From Cyanobacteria bacterium OH_CDB_58 (GTDB taxonomy: Bacteria > Cyanobacteriota > Vampirovibrionia > Gastranaerophilales > Gastranaerophilaceae): a stretch of 7,749 nt of DNA. The notes under the pieces are model-generated. The model made no database searches. It saw only the letters and a list, made by a program, of their open reading frames with translations, and was not told the DNA's origin. How positions within the stretch are numbered: the stretch's first letter is position 1; the number at the start of each line of letters is the position of its first letter. Position numbers and translations under genes: made by a program. This document shows positions 1 through 5,292 of the stretch, piece after piece. The DNA lies in the NCBI GenBank assembly GCA_023435965.1, contig JAEZLC010000247.1, forward strand, positions 1 through 7,749, read 5' to 3'.

Positions 1-995
1 CCCAGAGAAGTCTCAAGTCCCGCAATTCCCATAGGTGCATTCTGAATAGGAAGTTTTTTCTCTTCAACCGTATGAGGAGCGTGGTCCGTGGCTATAACAT
101 CTATAGTCCCGTCTTTCAATGCCTCAATAACAGCATCAAAGTCTTCCCTGCTTCTTATAGGCGGATTAACCTTAAATCTTGAATCATAAGGAACCATTTC
201 TTCCTGAGTCAAACTGAAATAATGCGGTGCGGTCTCGCAAGTAACCTTCAGCCCTTCTTTTTTCGCCTGCCTTATAAGCTCCAAGGCTCTTTTTGTAGAA
301 ACATGAGCAAAGTGGTATCTTATATCTAACTTCCTTACAAGCTCTAACTCTCTTGCAACCGCGACGCTTTCAGCGAGCGTTGAAATCCCTTTCAAGCCAA
401 GTTTGCTGCTTATGTAACTTTCATTTACCACACCATCTTTTGCTAAAGAGCTGTCTTCAGGATGTGAAATAATCAGAGAATTTTGAGAAGCAACATATTC
501 CATTGCCAAGGACAGTAATTTCAAATTTTCAACAGGCTTGCCATCATCCGAAAAAGCTACGGCCCCATTATCAATGAGCTCAGAAACGTTCACCAGCTTT
601 TTACCTTCCAACCCTTTTGTGAGTGCACATATCGGATAAAAACCGATTTCTTTTGAAACCTTTGCCTTATCAAGAACATAATTAAGAGTCATAAGACTAT
701 CTACAGAAGGATTTGTATTTGCCATAGGACAAACTGCTGTATATCCGCCATTTAAGGCTGCATCAATACCCGTTTTAATTGTTTCTTTGGAAGCGAATCC
801 TGGTTCTCTGAAATGACAATGAATATCAACAAGCCCAGGGGTAATTATTTTCCCAACGAAATCAAAGATATCTTCTCCATCTATTGGAGTTATATTTGCT
901 GAAATGTCAGAAACGATTTGATTTTCTACTCGAATATCCACAACCGCATCAAAGTTTTCGGAAGGATTTATGACTCTTGCATTTTTAAGAAGCAC
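1..995 (-). CDS. pyrC: Dihydroorotase, class I type (3' end cut by window edge)
   Basis: PyrC reversibly cyclises N-carbamoyl-L-aspartate to dihydroorotate, the third step of pyrimidine synthesis, in the cytoplasm. I translated 331 codons from a GTG start; the family is usually about 425-430 residues, so roughly the last 95 are beyond the left edge. Zinc-binding DIHCHFREPG lies at residues 57-66 (His59, His61), an AFSDDGK motif has Asp150-Asp151, and ATDHAPH gives the catalytic Asp304. An Asp at the SDDG position is the metal-bridging residue in Bacillus-type enzymes, where others use a carboxylated lysine. The ORF starts inside the end of pyrB (11-nt overlap) and is the last visible gene of the operon. 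The GTG is chosen because a near-perfect Shine-Dalgarno sits 6 nt upstream and no in-frame ATG is nearby. It could in principle be an inactive dihydroorotase-like partner of PyrB, but the metal ligands are intact. Confidence 0.96.
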   Translation of the reverse strand, partial: MLLKNARVINPSENFDAVVDIRVENQIVSDISANITPIDGEDIFDFVGKIITPGLVDIHCHFREPGFASKETIKTGIDAALNGGYTAVCPMANTNPSVDSLMTLNYVLDKAKVSKEIGFYPICALTKGLEGKKLVNVSELIDNGAVAFSDDGKPVENLKLLSLAMEYVASQNSLIISHPEDSSLAKDGVVNESYISSKLGLKGISTLAESVAVARELELVRKLDIRYHFAHVSTKRALELIRQAKKEGLKVTCETAPHYFSLTQEEMVPYDSRFKVNPPIRSREDFDAVIEALKDGTIDVIATDHAPHTVEEKKLPIQNAPMGIAGLETSL

Positions 996-1914
996 AATAT
1001 TCCTCCTTTTTAGTTGCCAGCAAAGTATTTAGAACCGCCATTCTTACATACACTCCATTTTTTGCCTGTTCCAAAATTGTTTCTCCTACTTTATTATCCA
1101 ATAATTCAGAAGAAATTTCGATGTTTCTGTTTGCAGGTCCAGGGTGCATCAAGACAACTTCAGGGCTGGCATAAGTTTTTAAAATATCAGTACTAATCTC
1201 ATATTGTCTTTTATATTCATAAGCATCAGGATAAAGGTTTCCCGAATGTCTCTCATTCTGCACCCTGAGAACCATAACCACCTCGGCATCTTTAATTGCG
1301 TCAATTACGTTACTGTGGCATTTTACCGGATATCTTTTGTGATCTTCCGGCTTAAAGAAACTCGGTGTACATACATTTATATCGGCATCAAACTTACTAA
1401 GCAGTGCTATATTTGATCTTGCCACCCTGCTATGTTTTACATCCCCGATTATTGCTATTTTCTTGCCTTTTATATCCCCTACTTTTTCAAGCATTGTGTA
1501 AAAATCCAAAAGTGCTTGAGTTGGGTGAGCATGATTGCCATCACCTGCATTTACAAAGGTTATTGGGTATTTAACCTGACTTATTGTATTATCAACAATC
1601 CCTGAGTAACAGTGACGAATAACAACAGCATCCACTCCAATAAAGTACAGGTTTTCTATCGTATCTCGCAACGATTCACCTTTTGATATGGAAGAATTGG
1701 CCGTTTCAAAATTAATAACCTTCATACCTAGCTTTTGAGCTGCCACTTCAAAGCTGCACTTTGTCCTCGTAGAATTTTCACAGAACATCATCGCCACAGT
1801 CTTTTCAGAAACTGATGATTTTAGAGAAGAAGTCTTAAAACTCTTTGCCATATTGACAATAGAGAGGATCTCTTCCTTATTCAATCTTTCTATATCAACA
1901 AGATGCTTTAACAT
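985..1914 (-). CDS. pyrB: Aspartate carbamoyltransferase catalytic chain
   Basis: PyrB joins carbamoyl phosphate and L-aspartate to give N-carbamoyl-L-aspartate, the committed step of pyrimidine synthesis; it works as a trimer in the cytoplasm. The 309-residue chain has the usual family length. Visible motifs in order are the carbamoyl-phosphate loop STRTK (48-52), the SISKGES loop (75-81, Lys78), R100-H101, HPTQ (130-133), HSRVARSN (161-168), LRVQNER (216-222, aspartate-binding Arg) and HPGPANR (257-263). These identify aspartate rather than ornithine carbamoyltransferase. No pyrI regulatory chain is adjacent, so allosteric control of the E. coli kind is not expected from this locus. The start overlaps the pyrE stop by one base (TAATG). 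A GAGG at 1925-1928 is 10 nt upstream, so coupled re-initiation is likely. Confidence 0.97.
   Translation of the reverse strand: MLKHLVDIERLNKEEILSIVNMAKSFKTSSLKSSVSEKTVAMMFCENSTRTKCSFEVAAQKLGMKVINFETANSSISKGESLRDTIENLYFIGVDAVVIRHCYSGIVDNTISQVKYPITFVNAGDGNHAHPTQALLDFYTMLEKVGDIKGKKIAIIGDVKHSRVARSNIALLSKFDADINVCTPSFFKPEDHKRYPVKCHSNVIDAIKDAEVVMVLRVQNERHSGNLYPDAYEYKRQYEISTDILKTYASPEVVLMHPGPANRNIEISSELLDNKVGETILEQAKNGVYVRMAVLNTLLATKKEEYCAS
1001..1008 (-). promoter_or_regulatory. Strong Shine-Dalgarno of pyrC
   Basis: The minus strand reads AAGGAGGA here, with its GGAGG core 6 nt before the GTG at 995. It lies inside the last codons of pyrB (the KKEEY stretch). It fixes the non-ATG start of pyrC, and it is the strongest ribosome binding site in the operon, which may offset the weaker GTG start. 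Confidence 0.85.
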
Positions 1915-2495
1915 TAAACTTTAACCTCATTTTCATTACGGCTTCCGGGCTTAATGAGGGGAATATTTTCTTTGCATAAAGGGCATTCTGAAGGGTCATA
2001 AACAACAGGATCTATCTGGAGCAGTGACTTTATATTATACGAAGACCTGCCGCAAGTCCTGTCCACAATGCACCCAACTGCTACAAGCTCAGCATCATAA
2101 GGCTTTATAGCCTCAAGAGTTTCATTAATAGTTCTTGCAGTTGTTATCACATCTTCAATTATGACAACTCTTTCACCTTTTTGAAGAGAATAACCTCTTC
2201 GCAGCTCCATTTTTCCGTCTTTTCTTTCAACGAAAAGATTTCTCTTCCGAGCATTTTTAGCCGTTTCATAACCTATAATAACCGCTCCTACAGCAGGTGC
2301 TATTATAGTGTCAAATTCTAAACCTTCAAGTTCTTGAGCCAGCATTTTGCCTATTTTTTCAGTTATTTGAGGATATTGATATAGCTTTGCACACTGAAAA
2401 TATATATTTGAATGAAGTCCTGAAGTCAGGCAAAAATGACCTCTTAACACTCCCTGAGCTGATTCTAAAATATCTAAAACATTATTATTGTTCAT
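1914..2495 (-). CDS. pyrE: Orotate phosphoribosyltransferase
   Basis: PyrE transfers the phosphoribosyl group from PRPP to orotate, giving orotidine 5'-monophosphate. The 193-residue protein is a type I phosphoribosyltransferase fold. The PRPP-binding stretch VVIIEDVITTART lies at 110-122, preceded by the APAVGA region (66-71) and the mobile loop around KDGKMELRRGY (92-102). The C-terminal end has DPSECPLCKENIPLIKPGSR at 167-186, with a CxxC pair (Cys171, Cys174), typical of one bacterial PyrE branch and absent from the E. coli enzyme; GCIVDRTCG (141-149) belongs to the same branch. The start overlaps the end of pyrD by 11 nt, and AGAGGAG at 2502-2508 is a good ribosome site 6 nt upstream. 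OMP decarboxylase (pyrF), the next step, is not in the window. Confidence 0.97.
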   Translation of the reverse strand: MNNNNVLDILESAQGVLRGHFCLTSGLHSNIYFQCAKLYQYPQITEKIGKMLAQELEGLEFDTIIAPAVGAVIIGYETAKNARKRNLFVERKDGKMELRRGYSLQKGERVVIIEDVITTARTINETLEAIKPYDAELVAVGCIVDRTCGRSSYNIKSLLQIDPVVYDPSECPLCKENIPLIKPGSRNENEVKV

Positions 2496-3432
2496 AAATT
2501 ACTCCTCTAAGTTCTTTTTTTAAGTCATCTAAATTCTTATAGTCGTTTTTAATCATAAATTCTTGTAATTCTGAGAGAATCTTTTCAGTTATAGTCGGAT
2601 GAGTAAAATTTGCCGTCCCGATTTGAACTGCCTGTGCTCCCACAGCGAAGAACTCAAGCACATCTTCAAAAGAATAAATCCCGCCCATCCCAATAATTGG
2701 AATATCAATTGTTTTGTATAGTCTATGTATCATAGATAAAGCTATAGGCTTAATTGCTCTGCCAGACATACCGCCTTGAATCATCTTTTTAGTGAATTTG
2801 CCATTATTAAAATCCAGTTTTAACCCCAGCCCTTTTACAGTATTTATTGCAGAAACAACATCCGCACCTGATTTTTGAGCGGTTTCTGCAAGCTTTTCTA
2901 TACAGGTTACGTTAGGAGTAAGCTTAACTATCAAGCAGCCTGAGAACTCTTGCCTTACTGACTTTATCAATTCAGAAAGCGAATTCTCATCCACGCCAAA
3001 CTCCAAACACCCTGACTTTACGTTCGGGCACGAAACATTCAATTCAATAGCTTTTATATTATTACTCTGACAAATTTTCGCCAGTTCAATATATTCAACT
3101 TGAGTAGAACCAGCGAGGTTTATTACAAACTCAATATTTTCATCTTGCAATACAGGCGCTTTTTCCGCCAAAAATCTTTGTATACCTACATTTTCAAGCC
3201 CGATAGAATTAATCATTCCACCATAGACTTCAAATATTCTCAGATGATTGTTACCTTCTCTGGGATTAAGAGATATTGCCTTCGTGACTACGGCACCAAG
3301 GTTTTTAACATCTACAAATTCTTCAAACTCATTGACATACCCATATGTACCTGAAGCTGTCATAATCGGGTTTTTAATAACAAAGCCGTTCAAATCGGTT
3401 TTTAAATCTATAATTTGACTTATTTTCCCCAT
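2485..3432 (-). CDS. pyrD: Dihydroorotate dehydrogenase, class 1B catalytic subunit
   Basis: PyrD oxidises dihydroorotate to orotate with bound FMN. The class 1B form is cytosolic and passes electrons through PyrK to NAD+. The 315 residues form an FMN-binding TIM barrel. The class 1 catalytic loop NVSCPNVK lies at 132-139, with Cys135 as the active-site base, matching the Cys used in Lactococcus PyrDB. Other visible sites are MTASGTYGY (24-32), KAISLNPREGN (51-61), INTVKGL (196-202) and the FMN phosphate site GMGGIYSFED (248-257) with GTANF (272-276). The residue after the usual loop glycine is Cys142, where I recall Gly in Bacillus-type enzymes. Co-transcription with pyrK supports class 1B. 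The gene overlaps pyrK by 13 nt, and GAGGGAG at 3442-3448 is 9 nt upstream of the ATG. Confidence 0.97.
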   Translation of the reverse strand: MGKISQIIDLKTDLNGFVIKNPIMTASGTYGYVNEFEEFVDVKNLGAVVTKAISLNPREGNNHLRIFEVYGGMINSIGLENVGIQRFLAEKAPVLQDENIEFVINLAGSTQVEYIELAKICQSNNIKAIELNVSCPNVKSGCLEFGVDENSLSELIKSVRQEFSGCLIVKLTPNVTCIEKLAETAQKSGADVVSAINTVKGLGLKLDFNNGKFTKKMIQGGMSGRAIKPIALSMIHRLYKTIDIPIIGMGGIYSFEDVLEFFAVGAQAVQIGTANFTHPTITEKILSELQEFMIKNDYKNLDDLKKELRGVIYEQ

Positions 3433-4184
3433 ACTACTTCACTCCCTCTAAAAACAGGCCCATCTTTACAGATAGTAGCATTTTGAACCATTCCGTCTTT
3501 TTCAACTTGAATGACGCAACCTCTACAAACCCCTATACCGCAGGCCATAACCTTTTCCATAGCAATCTGAGAATCAATCTGATATTTTTTTGACAACTCC
3601 GCAATTTTTTTCAAAACTATTTCAGGACCGCAAGAGTATATTATTTCCGGATTAAACTTTTCTATGTAGAAGTCTAAATAGTCCAAAACACTCCCTGATT
3701 TGCCGACAGAACCGTCATCTGTGACAACCTCATCACAGACTACATTTTCAGGGACCTCTTCACTATTTAAAAAAGCACCGATAGTTAAATTCTCTATGCC
3801 TAACTCTGCAAGTCTGTTCTTTAAATAAAAAATAGGAGCGATACCAATTCCCGCTCCTACTAATAATGCTTTTTTATTTAAAATATTGAACCCATTTCCT
3901 AAAGGACCTATAAAATCGACAGAATCACCTATCTTCAGGCTCTTAATATAAGCCGTGCCCTCTCCTTTTTCCTTAAACAGAATACCAATCGAATTGTCTT
4001 TGTTGTACTCGATACTGAAAGGTCTTCTTAATGTAAGATTAGAACACAAAATAGAGATATACTGCCCCGGACTTGAAGAAAAAGAATATGGGGTTTCAAT
4101 CTCTATATAATAAGAAGTTTTTGAAACCTTTTCTACTTTTTTAACCGTAGCACTATGTTGTTTTTTAGTTTTTTCTTTTATCAT
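3420..4184 (-). CDS. pyrK: Dihydroorotate dehydrogenase electron transfer subunit
   Basis: PyrK carries FAD and a [2Fe-2S] cluster and moves electrons from the FMN of PyrD to NAD+ in the class 1B dehydrogenase complex. The 254 residues show the ferredoxin-reductase layout: an FAD-binding barrel with RRPFSI (53-58) and GPLGNGF (93-99), a nucleotide-binding domain with GAGIGIAP (110-117) and SCGP (184-187), and a C-terminal cluster site with Cys215, Cys220, Cys223 and Cys239 in CGIGVCRGC...C spacing. The first 10 residues are lysine-rich and look like a short extension. It is the first structural gene of the operon. The ATG at 4184 is preceded by GAGG (4190-4193) with a 5-nt spacer. That ribosome site lies directly behind the U-tract of a terminator-like hairpin, so expression of the whole operon may be set just upstream. 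Sulfide dehydrogenase-type relatives exist, but the pyrD neighbour decides the call. Confidence 0.96.
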   Translation of the reverse strand: MIKEKTKKQHSATVKKVEKVSKTSYYIEIETPYSFSSSPGQYISILCSNLTLRRPFSIEYNKDNSIGILFKEKGEGTAYIKSLKIGDSVDFIGPLGNGFNILNKKALLVGAGIGIAPIFYLKNRLAELGIENLTIGAFLNSEEVPENVVCDEVVTDDGSVGKSGSVLDYLDFYIEKFNPEIIYSCGPEIVLKKIAELSKKYQIDSQIAMEKVMACGIGVCRGCVIQVEKDGMVQNATICKDGPVFRGSEVVWGK

Positions 4185-4197
4185 TTTTTCCTCATAT

Positions 4198-4231
4198 AAA
4201 AAAAAAGAAAAAGCGACGCTTTTTCTTTTTT
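4198..4231 (-). terminator. Putative pyr attenuator hairpin with U-tract
   Basis: The arms 4217-4231 and 4201-4215 are a perfect 15-bp inverted repeat around base 4216. As minus-strand RNA this makes a stem of about 14 bp with a GUC loop and a GC-closed tip. The second arm runs straight into nine consecutive U (4206-4198), part inside the stem and part as tail. No plus-strand gene ends here, so a plus-strand terminator role has nothing to terminate. On the minus strand it sits in the pyr leader, 13 nt before the pyrK ATG, which fits an attenuator. The stem is mostly A-U, so its strength is uncertain. Confidence 0.6.
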
Positions 4232-4274
4232 AGCATTTATAAAATATTTTGTTTTCCAATCCCGTTAGTATCAT
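4230..4274 (-). CDS. Candidate 14-codon pyr leader peptide
   Basis: A short ORF on the minus strand reads MILTGLENKIFYKC and stops with TAA at 4232-4230. The stop codon overlaps the first two bases of the attenuator hairpin. A purine-rich AGAGAG (4280-4285) lies 5 nt before the ATG as a moderate ribosome site; its context resembles that of pyrK, with GAAAAAATGATA shared exactly by both starts. The ORF is in the same frame as pyrK, separated from it by only this one stop codon. A ribosome ending here would cover the 5' arm of the hairpin and prevent its folding. The codons ATA TTT TAT just before the stop correspond to a U-rich RNA stretch where polymerase could pause at low UTP. Function is inferred from layout; an ORF this short can arise by chance. 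Confidence 0.45.
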   Translation of the reverse strand: MILTGLENKIFYKC

Positions 4275-4297
4275 TTTTTCTCTCTTTGATTTTTAGT

Positions 4298-4328
4298 ATT
4301 ATATCCTCAACCCGCATACAAAAGTCAA
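4298..4328 (-). promoter_or_regulatory. Putative sigma-70 type promoter of the pyr operon
   Basis: Reading the minus strand, TTGACT (4328-4323) is followed by a 19-nt spacer and a perfect TATAAT (4303-4298). Transcription would begin near the A-run at about 4294-4290, giving a leader of roughly 110 nt before pyrK that contains the short ORF and the hairpin. The -35 matches consensus at 5 of 6 bases, but the spacer is 2 nt longer than optimal, which would suit a weak or controlled promoter. Confidence 0.6.
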
Positions 4329-4343
4329 TATATAAATTAATAA

Positions 4344-4372
4344 TTGTTAAAACTCATCCAAAAGGATGCAAT
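4344..4372 (+). promoter_or_regulatory. Weak candidate promoter of the SprA-like gene
   Basis: TTGTTA (4344-4349) and TGCAAT (4367-4372) are separated by 17 nt, each matching the sigma-70 consensus at 4 of 6 positions. The gene needs a plus-strand promoter somewhere in 4290-4400, because upstream genes run the other way. This is the best-spaced pair I can find, but AT-rich DNA produces such matches often. Confidence 0.25.
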
Positions 4373-4395
4373 TTTATTCAAAAGATATCCTTTTT
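4355..4395 (+). other. Two mutually exclusive small hairpins upstream of the SprA-like gene
   Basis: CATCC (4355-4359) and GGATG (4364-4368) form a 5-bp stem with an AAAA loop. The overlapping AAAAGGAT (4360-4367) can instead pair with ATCCTTTT (4387-4394), an 8-bp stem with a 19-nt loop ending in a T-run. Both use the same GGAT. If transcribed, this could be a switchable 5' leader element, but both stems are short and may be chance. Confidence 0.25.
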
Positions 4396-4403
4396 ACTAA
4401 TAG

Positions 4404-4413
4404 AAGGTAAGGA
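4404..4413 (+). promoter_or_regulatory. Shine-Dalgarno of the SprA-like gene
   Basis: AAGG followed directly by TAAGGA ends 9 nt before the ATG at 4423. This selects the start at 4423 over an ATG at 4286 in another frame, whose ORF overlaps this region. Confidence 0.7.
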
Positions 4414-4422
4414 AAAACGACT

Positions 4423-4800
4423 ATGGGAATTGGTAATGTCTCAGGAATATCACCTGAACAATTTAAAGTAGAAAACAAAAAAAGATACGATGAAGTATAC
4501 GCTCATGAACTAGCTCACAAGTCAGCAGCAGGATCTCTTGGCGGGGGAATTGTAATTGAAAAAGATTCAAATGGAATGGTAACGGGAGGACATGTCCCGA
4601 TAACCATGCCAGGGCTCAACAAAACAAACCCAAGTTTGACACTAAAGCAAGCTCAACAGGTTATAGATTCTGCAATGGCACCATCAGACCCATCAGATCA
4701 AGATTACAAAGTCGCAGCAGAGGCAAAACAGATTTTGGCTATGGCAAGAGAAGAAATCGACAACAAAAAAACAGGGAACAAACTCGATACTTACATGTAA
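4423..4800 (+). CDS. Small SprA-related putative metalloprotease (HELAH motif)
   Basis: The 125-residue protein resembles the SprA-related family (also named putative metalloprotease CJM1_0395 family). Visible family blocks in order are the Tyr/Glu-rich lead into AHELAHKSAAG (27-37) with the HEXXH zinc motif HELAH at 28-32, a Gly-rich stretch (38-56), GGHVPITM (55-62), and AMAPSDPSDQDYKVAAEAK (84-102) followed by an alpha-helical AREEI tail. Family proteins as I recall them are larger, with a long variable N-terminal region; here only the core is present, with 27 residues before the motif. No signal peptide or membrane segment is visible, so it is probably cytoplasmic unless exported by another route. 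A third zinc ligand cannot be assigned by eye. It looks monocistronic, with its own ribosome site and an intrinsic terminator right after it. Substrate and role are unknown, and protease activity is inferred from the motif alone. Confidence 0.8.
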   Translation: MGIGNVSGISPEQFKVENKKRYDEVYAHELAHKSAAGSLGGGIVIEKDSNGMVTGGHVPITMPGLNKTNPSLTLKQAQQVIDSAMAPSDPSDQDYKVAAEAKQILAMAREEIDNKKTGNKLDTYM

Positions 4801-4810
4801 GAATTATAAT

Positions 4811-4848
4811 AATTACCCGATTGGATGACTCTCGGGTAATTTTATTTT
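4811..4848 (+). terminator. Intrinsic terminator of the SprA-like gene
   Basis: AATTACCCGA (4811-4820) and TCGGGTAATT (4832-4841) form a perfect 10-bp stem with an 11-nt loop, followed by a T-rich tail (TTATTTT). It begins 11 nt after the stop codon, on the plus strand. The reverse orientation lacks a comparable T-run, so minus-strand read-through from hisD would not clearly be stopped here. Confidence 0.88.
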
Positions 4849-4899
4849 GAAGCTTTTAATTTTAAACTTCTTTCTATGAGCAAGAATGAGGGTTAAAAA

Positions 4900-5292
4900 A
4901 TGCTTCAATACATGTCTATAACAAAGGATACAGATAGAGCAAAAAGATTCTTTGAAAATTTTCTCGCCTACACAACAACACCTTACAGCCTTAACGAGCT
5001 TATGAAAAAAGATACAAATTCGTTTAACCTAGTTGACGTAAGAGCGTATGAAGACTACATAGCAGGTCATATCCCTTTTGCTATACATATTCCACCGGAT
5101 AAAATCACTCAAAACGTTCATATGTTAGACAAAGAAAAACCAACAATAGTATATTGCTACGAACAAAATTGTCACCTTGCAAAAACATCTTGCATGGTTT
5201 TTCTTGAGAACTACATACCTACAATTGAACTTGAAGGCGGTTTTAAATCCTGGAAAGACCATAATTACGACATCATTAAAATAGAAGCTTAA
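4900..5292 (+). CDS. Single-domain rhodanese-like protein
   Basis: Rhodanese domains carry sulfur as a persulfide on an active-site Cys and pass it to acceptors; the partner here is unknown. The 130-residue protein has an N-terminal helical lead (1-30), VDVRAYEDYIAGHIPFAIHIP (45-65) with the conserved GHIP turn, the active-site loop beginning at Cys86 in VYCYEQNCHLAK (84-95), and the closing LEGGFKSWKDH (111-121). Cys86 lines up with the catalytic Cys of GlpE-type proteins. A second Cys91 within the loop and Cys98 just after it are seen in one subgroup. There is no signal peptide, so it is likely cytoplasmic. GAGGG (4888-4892) is 7 nt upstream of the ATG; an in-frame ATG at 4912 is a less likely start because no ribosome site precedes it. 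The preceding terminator implies its own promoter in the 51 nt between, though no clear one is visible. Its stop codon overlaps the hisD stop on the other strand. Confidence 0.93.
   Translation: MLQYMSITKDTDRAKRFFENFLAYTTTPYSLNELMKKDTNSFNLVDVRAYEDYIAGHIPFAIHIPPDKITQNVHMLDKEKPTIVYCYEQNCHLAKTSCMVFLENYIPTIELEGGFKSWKDHNYDIIKIEA

Noticed and set aside
1014..1416. Plus-strand ORFs opposite pyrB
   Set aside because: The minus-strand pyrB has all family motifs through this stretch; the reversed frames show no recognisable domain.
3100..3354. Plus-strand ORF opposite pyrD
   Set aside because: It is the antisense of the conserved PyrD barrel and has no supporting start signal.
4201..4231. Inverted repeat as a plus-strand terminator
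   Set aside because: No plus-strand gene lies upstream within the window to terminate, and the longer T-run belongs to the minus-strand direction.
4185..4300. PyrR-binding loop in the pyr leader
   Set aside because: I looked for the Bacillus-type ARUCCNGNGAGGYU pattern in the leader and found no match; the only clear structure is the A/U hairpin.
4286..4471. Plus-strand ORF of 61 residues overlapping the start of the SprA-like gene
   Set aside because: It has no ribosome site at its ATG, overlaps the pyr promoter, and runs into the well-supported SprA-like gene in a different frame.
4847..4877. TTGAAG ... TTCTAT as a promoter for the rhodanese
   Set aside because: The second element matches consensus poorly (3 of 6) and the spacing is 19 nt, so I do not list it as a feature.
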